A stretch of DNA of 25,699 nt, taken from positions 1-25,699 of the forward strand of contig JBJOGJ010000026.1 of the NCBI GenBank assembly GCA_046048295.1, in the 5' to 3' direction. This DNA is from CBDCWA01 sp046048295. GTDB taxonomy: Bacteria; Pseudomonadota; Alphaproteobacteria; Rhizobiales; Hyphomicrobiaceae. Numbering within the stretch: position 1 is the stretch's first letter; each line of letters begins with the position of its first letter. The notes under the pieces were generated by a model. That model was not told where the DNA came from. It saw nothing but the letters and a program-made list of their open reading frames with translations, and did not search any database. This document shows, one piece after another, positions 7,590-14,894 of the stretch. The position numbers and the translations under genes are program-made.

Positions 7590-8981
7590 TCAACGCTCGA
7601 CTGTTGGCTGCGGCGATTGTTTGCCCGGCATGGTGATCCTGTCGACGAGCCGGTAGCCGAGCCATACCGATGCAATGCCGAAGGGAATGCCACCAATCAT
7701 ATTGCCGACCAGCACGCCGGCGGCGCCGGCGAGGTGTGCGCCGATCATGACGAAGGGGATTGTGCCGACCGTAGCGCGGGCCCAGTTGAACAGCGTCGAA
7801 TAGTGCGCCCGTCCGAGCGTATTGAAGGCGGCGTTGGCAACGAAGAGGGCGCCGAGGAAGAGGAACAGCGGTGCCAGCCAGCGGCAGAACAGATAGATGA
7901 GGTCTGCGGCTTCGCCTTCGACGCGGAACACCCCGACGATCGGGCCGGCCGCCAGCGCCAGCAGTAACCATGCGGCAAGCGTGAACGCGGCGGTCACGGC
8001 GAGCGACATCGTCAGCGCTTCGCGCATGCGCGCGCGGTCGCCGGCACCAAGGTTCTGCCCGATGATCGGCCCGACCGAACCCGAGAGTGCGTAGATCGCA
8101 CCGAACGCAACCGGCATGATGCGCCCGATGATGGTCCATCCGGCGACGGCCCCGTCACCGAAAGGGGCGACGGCAGCCGTAACGTAGGCGTTTGCGAATG
8201 GTGTCGCGACATTGGTAAGAATGGCCGGCACTGCGATCGTCGAGATGACGCGGGCGTCCGCGGCGCAGTGCAACGGTTCAGGGCGTTCGAGAAGACCGTG
8301 CACCCGCGCCACGCCATAGAAACCGACAAGCATCATGACGAGGCGGCCGATCAGCGTCGCGATGGCGGCGCCATGAATGCCGAGGCCAAGGCCAAAGATG
8401 AAGATCGGATCGAGGATGATGTTGGAGGCAGCGCCCGCGAGCGTCACGTACATGGCGCGATTGGCATCGCCAGCGGCACGAAGTACGGCGGAGGAAACCA
8501 TCGCGAGGCCGAGCAGGGGAATGCCTGGCGCGATGATAAGCAGGTATTCATAGGCGAGATCGGCGGTCCGGCCCTCTGCACCGATGAGGCGCAGGAGCAG
8601 CGGTAGTGCGAGGCAGAACATCACGACCACGACCAGCGACACGACGGCCGTGATCACATGCGCACTGGTCGAAAGCCGGCGTGCGTCTACCTCGCGACCG
8701 CCGCCGAGCGCCACTGAGACGGCCGCTGCCGCCGCAATCGAAAGTCCGATCGAGATGGCGATGGTGAAGTAGAGCAGTGCGCCGGCATAGCCCACTGCGG
8801 CGACGATCGCGACGTCGTTGAGACGGCTCAGGAAAAAGATATTCGCGAGGTCCCCGATGAAGATGGCGACGAGACCGGCAGCTCCGGTCCCGGTCATCAC
8901 CAGGATGTGGCGCAGGATCGAGCCCGTGACGAATTTCGGCGGCTTCCGCCCCGCTTCGGTAACTGCGCCGCCGACTGTCAT
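7590..8981 (-). CDS. MATE-family multidrug/toxin efflux transporter
   Basis: 463 residues with about 12 hydrophobic segments in two related halves, the architecture of MATE exporters, which use sodium or proton gradients to expel cationic drugs or metabolites. Typical stretches are the first helix region GLVAIFIGDLANIFFLSRLND, the end of the first half with VLRAAGDANRAMYVTL, and the second-half SGSVGPIIGQNLGAGD, a strong MATE signature. The ATG at 8979-8981 is preferred: it begins a short polar leader before helix 1, whereas a longer frame reaches back into recR with a basic, unconserved sequence. The gene sits between recR and def on the same strand (gaps 40 and 31 bases), an unusual place for an exporter. 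Substrate cannot be read from sequence. Confidence 0.9.
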   Translation of the reverse strand: MTVGGAVTEAGRKPPKFVTGSILRHILVMTGTGAAGLVAIFIGDLANIFFLSRLNDVAIVAAVGYAGALLYFTIAISIGLSIAAAAAVSVALGGGREVDARRLSTSAHVITAVVSLVVVVMFCLALPLLLRLIGAEGRTADLAYEYLLIIAPGIPLLGLAMVSSAVLRAAGDANRAMYVTLAGAASNIILDPIFIFGLGLGIHGAAIATLIGRLVMMLVGFYGVARVHGLLERPEPLHCAADARVISTIAVPAILTNVATPFANAYVTAAVAPFGDGAVAGWTIIGRIMPVAFGAIYALSGSVGPIIGQNLGAGDRARMREALTMSLAVTAAFTLAAWLLLALAAGPIVGVFRVEGEAADLIYLFCRWLAPLFLFLGALFVANAAFNTLGRAHYSTLFNWARATVGTIPFVMIGAHLAGAAGVLVGNMIGGIPFGIASVWLGYRLVDRITMPGKQSPQPTVER

Positions 8982-9021
8982 CGCGCCTGCCGATTTTGTG
9001 GCGCTCGACGCGCCGCTCAGC

Positions 9022-9627
9022 TCAGACGCGACGTCGCGCCTTGATCGCCTGGGCGAGCGTTCCCTCATCCAGGTAGTCGAGCTCGCCGCCGATGGGCACG
9101 CCCTTCGCAAGCTCTGAGACGCCGACGCCGGTTTCTGCGAGCGCCTCGCGGACATAGTGAACTGTGGACTGGCCTTCAACGGTGGCGCTCAGCGCAAGAA
9201 GCACTTCCTCGACTTCGCCCGTCGATGCACGCTCGAGAAGTTTCGGAATGTTCAATTGATCGGGGCCGATCCCGTCGAGTGGCGACAGGTGGCCGCCAAG
9301 CACATGATACTGCCCATCGACGACGCCGGCGCGCTCCAATGCCCAGAGATCGCCGATCTCCTCGACCACGACGATCATGCGCCGGTTGCGGCGCGGATCG
9401 CGGCATATCGAGCAGGGCGATAGCGTGTCGAGGTTGCCACAGGTTGGGCACTCGGCAATCTTGTCGGCGGCATCCGTGAGGGCCGCGGCAAGTGGCAGCA
9501 ACAGGTCGCTCCGGCGTTTCAGCAGCGCCAGTGCCGCCTTACGGGCCGAACGCCGGCCAAGCCCGGGCAGCCGGCCCAGGAGCTGAATGACCCGCTCGAT
9601 CTCGGGCCCTGCCATTGTGTTGGCCAT
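9022..9627 (-). CDS. recR: Recombination mediator protein RecR
   Basis: 201 residues, the standard length. RecR acts with RecO and RecF to load RecA at gapped DNA. Domains in order are a helix-hairpin-helix (about 15-35, LGRLPGLGRRSARKAA), a four-cysteine zinc motif (C60, C63, C72, C75), a Toprim domain (about 83-175, including VVVEEIGDLWALE and YHVLGGHLSPLDGIGP) and a C-terminal helical segment with GGELDYLDEGTL. The ATG at 9625-9627 has AAGGAG five bases upstream, which decides against a longer in-frame start. In many bacteria recR follows dnaX and ybaB; neither is here, so it is detached from its usual partners and heads a run with a MATE exporter, def and fmt. Confidence 0.97.
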   Translation of the reverse strand: MANTMAGPEIERVIQLLGRLPGLGRRSARKAALALLKRRSDLLLPLAAALTDAADKIAECPTCGNLDTLSPCSICRDPRRNRRMIVVVEEIGDLWALERAGVVDGQYHVLGGHLSPLDGIGPDQLNIPKLLERASTGEVEEVLLALSATVEGQSTVHYVREALAETGVGVSELAKGVPIGGELDYLDEGTLAQAIKARRRV

Positions 9628-9718
9628 GCGCGCTCCTTGATGCGCCGGACAAAAGTGCTGGCGCAACTCGCACTGCAATTACGAGGATTCGTCATTTGCC
9701 GCGAGTACACGCGTTACG

Positions 9719-9738
9719 TCCGGCATCCTACTGCCGGA
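9719..9738. other. Perfect 7-bp inverted repeat (hairpin) upstream of recR
   Basis: TCCGGCA and TGCCGGA are separated by 6 bases, forming a perfect 7-base-pair stem in the gap between the Sel1-like gene end and recR. No run of T follows on either strand, so it is not a textbook terminator. It may be a rho-assisted transcript end for the upstream minus-strand gene or an operator for recR. Confidence 0.4.
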
Positions 9739-9782
9739 TCATCTCCGAGAGGACGTCCAAAGGCAATAAAGGGAATGGGGCA

Positions 9783-10586
9783 TCACCGCAGCGCCGCAAG
9801 CCGCTTTGCTGCGGCTGCGATGCCGCCTTCCGCCGCCCGCTGATAGAGTTGACGCGCCCTCGCTACATCGGGCTCGACGTCGAGCGTGTTCCATGCGGCG
9901 AGCATGTTGGGATCGTAGGTTTCGGCCAGCGCCATGGTGACAGCCGGCACCGATTCGAGCGACGGGGCCGCGAGGATGCTCCGCGCCTCGACGATCCGGC
10001 CCTCCCGGATAAGCGCTTCGCCCTTGGCCAGAGATGCTGCCGGCCCGGGCTGCCGTGCGGGCGGTGCGACGAGCGAGGGAGCCGGTGGTGGCGTCTCGAC
10101 GGCGGCCGGCGACAAGAGTGCGGAAGGCGGCGGAGACAGTATCACGGCCGCCGGCGCCGGTTTGTCACTGGCGTCCGACGCCGGTGCACCAGGCAGTAGC
10201 GAGAAGGTGATCCAGACGATAATCGGAACAATGAGGAAAATGCCGACGCAGAACCCGCGGAAGGCGGCGCTCTTGTACTCCGCCATGTCCTCCTGCCGCT
10301 GATTCTCACTGTCGTGGTTTTCGCCGTCCCGGCCTGTGAACAGGCGGGGCAATGGCTGTTCGTCGTCCTGATCGGCGAGAAGTGCGGCGGTGTTGGCCGC
10401 AACCGGAGTTTTCGTGGGTTCATCTGGCGACGCCCTGGCGATCAGTTCGGCCACGTCGCTCTCCATTTTGCGCAGGAGGCGGCCGACGACGTCTTCGTTC
10501 CCGTGTCCCTGCTCGACAGCGTTGGCCGCCGGGTTGGTGCCGGTATAGAGTTCCAGGTGGATGATTTTGCGGTCGGGGGTCTGCAT
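9783..10586 (-). CDS. Single-pass membrane protein with C-terminal Sel1/TPR-like repeats
   Basis: 267 residues. The first 105 are hydrophilic and charged, followed by one transmembrane helix (about 111-131), a proline- and alanine-rich linker (about 134-182) and a helical C-terminal region (185-267). The stretches LAETYDPNMLAAWN and DVARARQLYQRAAEGG resemble Sel1-type repeats used for protein binding. The layout suggests a cytoplasmic N-terminus and a periplasmic repeat domain on a stiff linker. I do not recognise a named protein. The ATG at 10584-10586 is chosen because the conserved-looking MQTPDRKIIHLELYTG begins there and GAGG lies upstream; a longer frame adds unconserved sequence. It is divergent from the NnrU gene and separated from recR by 155 bases. 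A perfect dyad at 10629-10647 lies just upstream. Confidence 0.72.
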   Translation of the reverse strand: MQTPDRKIIHLELYTGTNPAANAVEQGHGNEDVVGRLLRKMESDVAELIARASPDEPTKTPVAANTAALLADQDDEQPLPRLFTGRDGENHDSENQRQEDMAEYKSAAFRGFCVGIFLIVPIIVWITFSLLPGAPASDASDKPAPAAVILSPPPSALLSPAAVETPPPAPSLVAPPARQPGPAASLAKGEALIREGRIVEARSILAAPSLESVPAVTMALAETYDPNMLAAWNTLDVEPDVARARQLYQRAAEGGIAAAAKRLAALR

Positions 10587-10628
10587 CCGGGAGCCTCGCG
10601 AAAACGCTGTTGCAGATGCCGGCGCAAC

Positions 10629-10647
10629 GTCCATGTGCTACATGGAC
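10629..10647. promoter_or_regulatory. Perfect 8-bp inverted repeat, operator-like
   Basis: GTCCATGT, a 3-base spacer, then ACATGGAC. It lies 43 bases upstream of the minus-strand Sel1-like gene and about 200 bases upstream of the plus-strand NnrU gene, inside their shared 259-base gap. It could be a repressor site or form a transcript hairpin in the leader of the minus-strand gene. No regulator gene is adjacent. The rest of the gap shows no other convincing element. Confidence 0.4.
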
Positions 10648-10845
10648 ACGCGCAGCGGGCTCTGCTCCAGCCCTGCAGTTGCGCCGTCGCCACCCGGCCT
10701 TTCGAAGTATTTCTGACAGCGGGCACCGTCCCCAAGGCCCACTGTCCTCATGTTTCATCCAATTGTGGCAAATGAGGGATTTAACAGCGGCCGGCGAAAT
10801 GCTCAAAGTAGAGCCTGGAACAGGAATTCGACGGAGCCTCCGGCA

Positions 10846-11442
10846 ATGCTTCTTCTCGTAGTAGGACTGGCAGTTTTCATTCTCATCCATCTTGTGCCGA
10901 CGGCGCCCGATATCAGGCGCAGCTTCGTCGAGCGCCTCGGCGAAGGTCCCTATAAGCTTGTGTTCTCGCTCATAGCGCTCGTCGGCCTGGTGGTCATCGT
11001 CATGGGGTACCACAAACTGCAGATGGACCCGGGCAAGAACCCGATCATCTGGGATCCGCCGATCTGGACGCGGCACCTGAACTTGCTGCTGATGATCCCG
11101 GCGATGATATTCCTCGTCGCCGCCTACATTCCCTCCCGCATACGTACAACGTTGAAGCACCCAATGCTGATCGCCATCAAGACATGGGCGCTTAGCCACC
11201 TGCTCGCCAACGGCGACCTCGGGTCGATCGTGCTGTTCGGCAGTTTCCTCGCCTGGGCCGTCTACGATCGCATCTCGGTCAAGAAGCGCGGCGGCGGTTT
11301 CGGTCCGCTCGGCACGGCAACGGCAAGCTCCCCGCTGAATGATGTGGCGGTCGTCCTGATCGGGCTCGGCCTCTACGCATTCATGATCATGTGGGGCCAC
11401 ACCTGGCTCATTGGCGTGCCGGTCATGCCGGTCGGCAACTGA
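10846..11442 (+). CDS. NnrU family inner-membrane protein
   Basis: 198 residues with five or so hydrophobic segments beginning at the N-terminus (MLLLVVGLAVFILIHLVP). The opening, the LGEGPYKLVFSLIALVGL stretch and the conserved KTWALSHLLANGDLGSIVLFGSFLAWAV region (about 115-145) are characteristic of NnrU, first named in nitric/nitrous oxide metabolism of rhodobacteria and related to the NnrU domain of 15-cis-zeta-carotene isomerase, a haem protein. Histidines in the helices (for example in LIHLVP and ALSHLLANGD) fit a haem-binding role. No denitrification genes are nearby, so the physiological role is open. The ATG at 10846 has GGAG upstream. The stop TGA shares its A with the ATG of the next gene, implying translational coupling. 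Confidence 0.87.
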   Translation: MLLLVVGLAVFILIHLVPTAPDIRRSFVERLGEGPYKLVFSLIALVGLVVIVMGYHKLQMDPGKNPIIWDPPIWTRHLNLLLMIPAMIFLVAAYIPSRIRTTLKHPMLIAIKTWALSHLLANGDLGSIVLFGSFLAWAVYDRISVKKRGGGFGPLGTATASSPLNDVAVVLIGLGLYAFMIMWGHTWLIGVPVMPVGN

Positions 11443-11942
11443 TGGCTGGCGACGTCGGACGGCTCATCGGGATCGCCCGTCGTGCCCGGCGCCGGGCACC
11501 GATGGAGGAAATTGCCGAGGGCCGGGTGACGCTCGAAGCCGGGCTGGAGGGCGATCACAAGGGTGCCAGGTTCAGGAACCGGGCGATAACCATCCTGTCG
11601 CGCGAGGCTTGGCAGGATGCGCTGGTCGACGCCGGCGGTTCTTCCGGGCCCGCCGATCTGCCCTGGACGACGCGGCGCGCCAACCTCTTCGTCGAAGGAG
11701 CCCTGCTTCCGAGGGCACGGGGCGCGCGGATACGCATCGGCCCGGTACTGCTGGAAGTCACCTATCCAACCCAGCCCTGCTCCCGCATGGACGAGGCATT
11801 TCCGGGGCTCCTGAAGGCGCTTCACCCTGACTGGCGCGGCGGCGTTACCTGCCGCGTTTTGGAGGCCGGAAACCTCGCAATCGGCGATTGCCTGACGGTC
11901 GAGCATCACCCTGGCGACGAGCGTCGACCGCGGCTGCCGTGA
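11442..11942 (+). CDS. MOSC domain-containing protein
   Basis: 166 residues forming a single MOSC domain (molybdenum cofactor sulfurase C-terminal), also seen in YiiM-like proteins. Motifs visible are the glycine-rich ARFRNRAITILSREAWQ, TRRANLFVEG and the conserved cysteine in TYPTQPCSRMDE, proposed to carry sulfur or bind the molybdenum cofactor. Such stand-alone proteins may deliver sulfur to, or carry, molybdenum cofactor. The start overlaps the NnrU stop by one base (TGATG), so expression is coupled, and the stop is 44 bases before der. It is tempting to link it to the molybdenum hydroxylase at 17229-19580, but the gene pair NnrU-MOSC reads as its own unit and the link is speculation. Confidence 0.86.
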   Translation: MAGDVGRLIGIARRARRRAPMEEIAEGRVTLEAGLEGDHKGARFRNRAITILSREAWQDALVDAGGSSGPADLPWTTRRANLFVEGALLPRARGARIRIGPVLLEVTYPTQPCSRMDEAFPGLLKALHPDWRGGVTCRVLEAGNLAIGDCLTVEHHPGDERRPRLP

Positions 11943-11986
11943 CGCACGGCTTGCGGTCTGGCGGCGCGGGGCTTATCTGTCGCGCC

Positions 11987-13387
11987 ATGCCAGAAAGCTC
12001 CGCCAGACCCATCATCGCCATCATCGGCCGTCCGAACGTCGGCAAGTCGACGCTATTCAACCGCATGGTCGGCAAGCGGCTGGCGCTCGTCTCGGACATG
12101 CCTGGCCTGACGCGTGACCGGCGCGAGGGCGAGGCCGAGGTCGCAGGCCATAGGGTAACGGTGGTCGACACGGCTGGTCTCGAGGAGGGGGCGGCGGGCT
12201 CCATCCCCGAGCGCATGCGGCGCCAGACTGAGACGGCGATTGCGGAAGCCGACCTCGTGCTTTTCGTGATCGATTCGCGCGAAGGAGTGACGCCTGCCGA
12301 CCAGGCGTTCGGCAGATTGGTGCGAGCTTCCGGCCGGCCGACGATCCTGGTTGCCAACAAGAGCGAGGGCCGGCGCGGCTTCGATGGCGTGTACGAGGCG
12401 TTCGAACTCGGGCTCGGTGAGCCGGTGCCAATCTCAGCCGAGCATGGTGAGGGGCTCGCGGATCTCGACATCGACATCGAGGCGGCACTTGGGCTGAAGC
12501 CGGTCGTACGATCGAAAGACGCGTCTGTTGCCGGCGAGGGCGAAGCCGCGGAAGACGCTGCCCCGGTGGAACTGCGGCCGATCCGCATTGCCATTGCCGG
12601 CCGTCCGAACGTGGGCAAATCTACGCTCGTCAATGGACTCCTGGGCGAAGATCGCATGATCACAGGGCCAGAGCCGGGCCTGACGCGCGATGCCATCGCC
12701 TCCGATCTCGAATGGCAGGGTCGCACGCTTCGGTTGTTCGACACCGCCGGTCTGCGGCGCAAGACGAAGGTCGATCCAGGTGCCGAGCACTTGTCGGTCG
12801 GTGACACGTTGCGTGCCATCAAGTTCGCCGAGGTCGTCATCCTTGTCATCGACGCCGAGCGCGGGCTGGAGCACCAGGATCTCACCATCGGCGATCTCGT
12901 GGCGCGTGAGGGGCGCGGGCTGGTATTGGCACTCAATAAGTGGGATCTCGTCGCGAACAAGCAGCAGTTCCTGAAGGAGATGCGCGAGACGCTCGCCGAG
13001 CGGTTGTCGCAGGTGGCTGGCGTTTCGCTGGTGCCGATATCCGCGCTGGCCGAACGCAACCTCGACAAGCTGTTGAAGGCCGTGCTCGACGCCTACGCCG
13101 TCTGGAACAAGCGCGTACCGACGCCGGATCTCAACAAGTGGCTGCAGGAGGCGACCGACCGGCACCCGCCGCCGGCCGTACGTGGCCGCCACATCCGCAT
13201 CCGCTTCATCACCCAGCCGTCCGCGAGGCCGCCGACGTTCATCGCCTTCTCGCAGCGAGCCGAAAGGTTGCCGGATTCATACCTTCGATACCTGACGAAC
13301 AGCCTCCGTCAGGCGTTCGACTTCCCGGGCACCCCGATCCGCTTCAACTTCAGGAAGGCCGAAAACCCTTACGCCAAACGGAAGTGA
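11987..13387 (+). CDS. der: Ribosome biogenesis GTPase Der (EngA)
   Basis: 466 residues with two tandem GTPase domains and a C-terminal KH-like domain, the unmistakable Der layout. Der promotes maturation of the 50S ribosomal subunit and is essential. P-loops are GRPNVGKST at about 14-22 and 205-213, the DTAG G3 motifs are at about 61-64 and 252-255, and G4 reads NKSE in the first domain and NKWD in the second (317-320). An acidic linker (about 176-196) separates the domains. The ATG at 11987 gives the typical start a few residues before the first P-loop; longer in-frame starts lie inside the MOSC gene. In E. coli bamB directly precedes der; here the preceding genes are NnrU and MOSC. holC follows after 6 bases. 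Confidence 0.97.
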   Translation: MPESSARPIIAIIGRPNVGKSTLFNRMVGKRLALVSDMPGLTRDRREGEAEVAGHRVTVVDTAGLEEGAAGSIPERMRRQTETAIAEADLVLFVIDSREGVTPADQAFGRLVRASGRPTILVANKSEGRRGFDGVYEAFELGLGEPVPISAEHGEGLADLDIDIEAALGLKPVVRSKDASVAGEGEAAEDAAPVELRPIRIAIAGRPNVGKSTLVNGLLGEDRMITGPEPGLTRDAIASDLEWQGRTLRLFDTAGLRRKTKVDPGAEHLSVGDTLRAIKFAEVVILVIDAERGLEHQDLTIGDLVAREGRGLVLALNKWDLVANKQQFLKEMRETLAERLSQVAGVSLVPISALAERNLDKLLKAVLDAYAVWNKRVPTPDLNKWLQEATDRHPPPAVRGRHIRIRFITQPSARPPTFIAFSQRAERLPDSYLRYLTNSLRQAFDFPGTPIRFNFRKAENPYAKRK

Positions 13388-13393
13388 TCAGCG

Positions 13394-13858
13394 ATGGCGG
13401 TGGACGAGAAGCCCGAGGCACTGTTCTATCACCTGGAACACCAGCCGCTCGACCGCGTGCTGCCGACCTTGCTCGAGAAGACGCGCGAGCGCGGCTGGAA
13501 AGCGGTCGTCCAGTCAGGTGACGAGGCGCAACTGGAGGCGCTCGACACTCACCTTTGGACATACAAGGACGACAGCTTCCTCGCTCATGGCACGAAGAAG
13601 GACGGCCATCCGGAGCGCCAGCCGATCTATCTGACGACCGGCGAGGAGAACCCGAACAGCGCTGAGGTCCGCTTCTTCGTCCATGGTGGCGAGGCCAGCG
13701 ACATCGCTGGCTATGTGCGTCTCGTCTTCATGTTCGATGGTCGCGACAATTCAGACGTCCAGCAGGCGCGCGGCCAATGGAAGGCGATGCGCGATGCTGG
13801 CTGCGCCGTCACCTACTGGCAGCAGGATCCGGGCGGCCGCTGGGTCCGCAAGGCCTGA
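13394..13858 (+). CDS. holC: DNA polymerase III subunit chi
   Basis: 154 residues, normal for alphaproteobacterial HolC. Chi joins the clamp-loader psi subunit and single-strand binding protein, helping the replicase hold lagging-strand templates. Typical stretches are FYHLEHQPLDRVLPTLLEKTRERGW at the start, LDTHLWTYKDDSFLAHG in the middle and RLVFMFDGRD with ARGQWKAMRDAGCAVTYWQQ near the end. The start lies 6 bases after the der stop, so it is read with der. holC is often next to pepA; that gene is not here. Its end lies 7 bases from the convergent dioxygenase gene, leaving no room for a free-standing terminator. Confidence 0.93.
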   Translation: MAVDEKPEALFYHLEHQPLDRVLPTLLEKTRERGWKAVVQSGDEAQLEALDTHLWTYKDDSFLAHGTKKDGHPERQPIYLTTGEENPNSAEVRFFVHGGEASDIAGYVRLVFMFDGRDNSDVQQARGQWKAMRDAGCAVTYWQQDPGGRWVRKA

Positions 13859-13865
13859 GCCAATC

Positions 13866-14750
13866 TCAATAGGGCACATCCCCTGCAATAGAAGTGCGAT
13901 GCAGGTGGCGGATGCCCGGTTCCTTGATGCCGCCGCAGGCGAGGTGGATCGTGCAGCGGTTGTCCCAGAACACGAGGTCACCGAGCCGCCACTTGTGCCG
14001 GTACATGAATTCCGGCTTCCTCTGGTGCTCGAATAGTTCATCGAGGAGCGGCTGGGCCTCGCTGTCCGGCATGTTGTGGATGCCAATTGTGAACCGTGGC
14101 GACACGAACAGCGCCTTGCGCCCCGTCTTGGGGTGTGTGCGCACCATGGGGTGCAGCCGGGGTGGGATGTTGAGGTCGTAGTAGGCGTTGACGTCCAGGT
14201 TGAAGTTGTCAGTGAGACCGGCGCGCGGGTTCTTGCGCCGGTCGCGCTCGTGGATCGCGTTGAGATTGTCGATCTTGCTGCGCGTTGCCTCGGGCAGCGT
14301 CTCGTAGGCAAGATACATGTTGCACCAGGCCGTATCGCCGCCCTCCTCGGGAACCTCGAGCGCATGCAGCATCGAGCCCATGCTCGGCCGCTCGGCATAG
14401 GTGAGGTCGGCGTGCCAGGTGAAGCCCGCGTATTCCGTCGTCGCACCCACCGGCTTGCCCTTCTCCATCCGGTTCGAGAGCACGAGCACATCCGGGTACA
14501 CTGGATGCAGGAAGTCGCCCTTTATGCGGCGGACGAGTTCGCCGTAGCGGCTCGTGAAGGCGATCTGGTCGGGCGGCGAAAGCTTCTGGTCGCGGATCAC
14601 GAGGACGAGGTTGTCCAACAGCGCCTGTTCGATCGCCGCGACAAGCGCATCCGATACGTCGCTGGAGAGATCGACACCCCGGATCTCGGCGCCGATGGCC
14701 GGCGTGAGTTTTTTGAGATCAAAGGGTACTGCTTCGGTTGCCGTGGCCAT
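13866..14750 (-). CDS. TauD/TfdA-family 2-oxoglutarate- and iron-dependent dioxygenase
   Basis: 294 residues. The facial iron triad is visible as H113 and D115 in TWHADLTY and H269 in CTIHLACGG. R281 and R285 in GIRHLHRTSI occupy the position that binds the 2-oxoglutarate carboxylate. The family couples decarboxylation of 2-oxoglutarate to hydroxylation of substrates such as taurine, alkyl sulfonates, phenoxyacetates or carnitine precursors. The residues that bind the taurine sulfonate cannot be assigned safely by eye, so the substrate is open. It is followed across a 144-base gap by a same-strand luciferase-like monooxygenase gene upstream, suggesting a shared metabolic role, though the gap allows separate promoters. 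The ATG at 14748-14750 has GGGAGA a few bases upstream. Confidence 0.9.
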   Translation of the reverse strand: MATATEAVPFDLKKLTPAIGAEIRGVDLSSDVSDALVAAIEQALLDNLVLVIRDQKLSPPDQIAFTSRYGELVRRIKGDFLHPVYPDVLVLSNRMEKGKPVGATTEYAGFTWHADLTYAERPSMGSMLHALEVPEEGGDTAWCNMYLAYETLPEATRSKIDNLNAIHERDRRKNPRAGLTDNFNLDVNAYYDLNIPPRLHPMVRTHPKTGRKALFVSPRFTIGIHNMPDSEAQPLLDELFEHQRKPEFMYRHKWRLGDLVFWDNRCTIHLACGGIKEPGIRHLHRTSIAGDVPY

Positions 14751-14894
14751 TGGTGCTCTCCCGGATGGTTCGTTTGTTTGGCTGCAGGATAGCGCCGGGT
14801 GCCATGCGGCTGCAACTGGCCGATCGTCCGGCGAAGGCCAGGGCCCGGGTATACGCGATGGTCAACCTGCGCGGGGTGCGGGGTCGTTCACCGC

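Noticed and set aside
9719..9738. Intrinsic terminator at the recR upstream hairpin
   Set aside because: The stem is perfect but no T run follows on either strand.
11555..11942. Minus-strand frames across MOSC and der
   Set aside because: They overlap well-supported plus-strand genes and have no family-like features.
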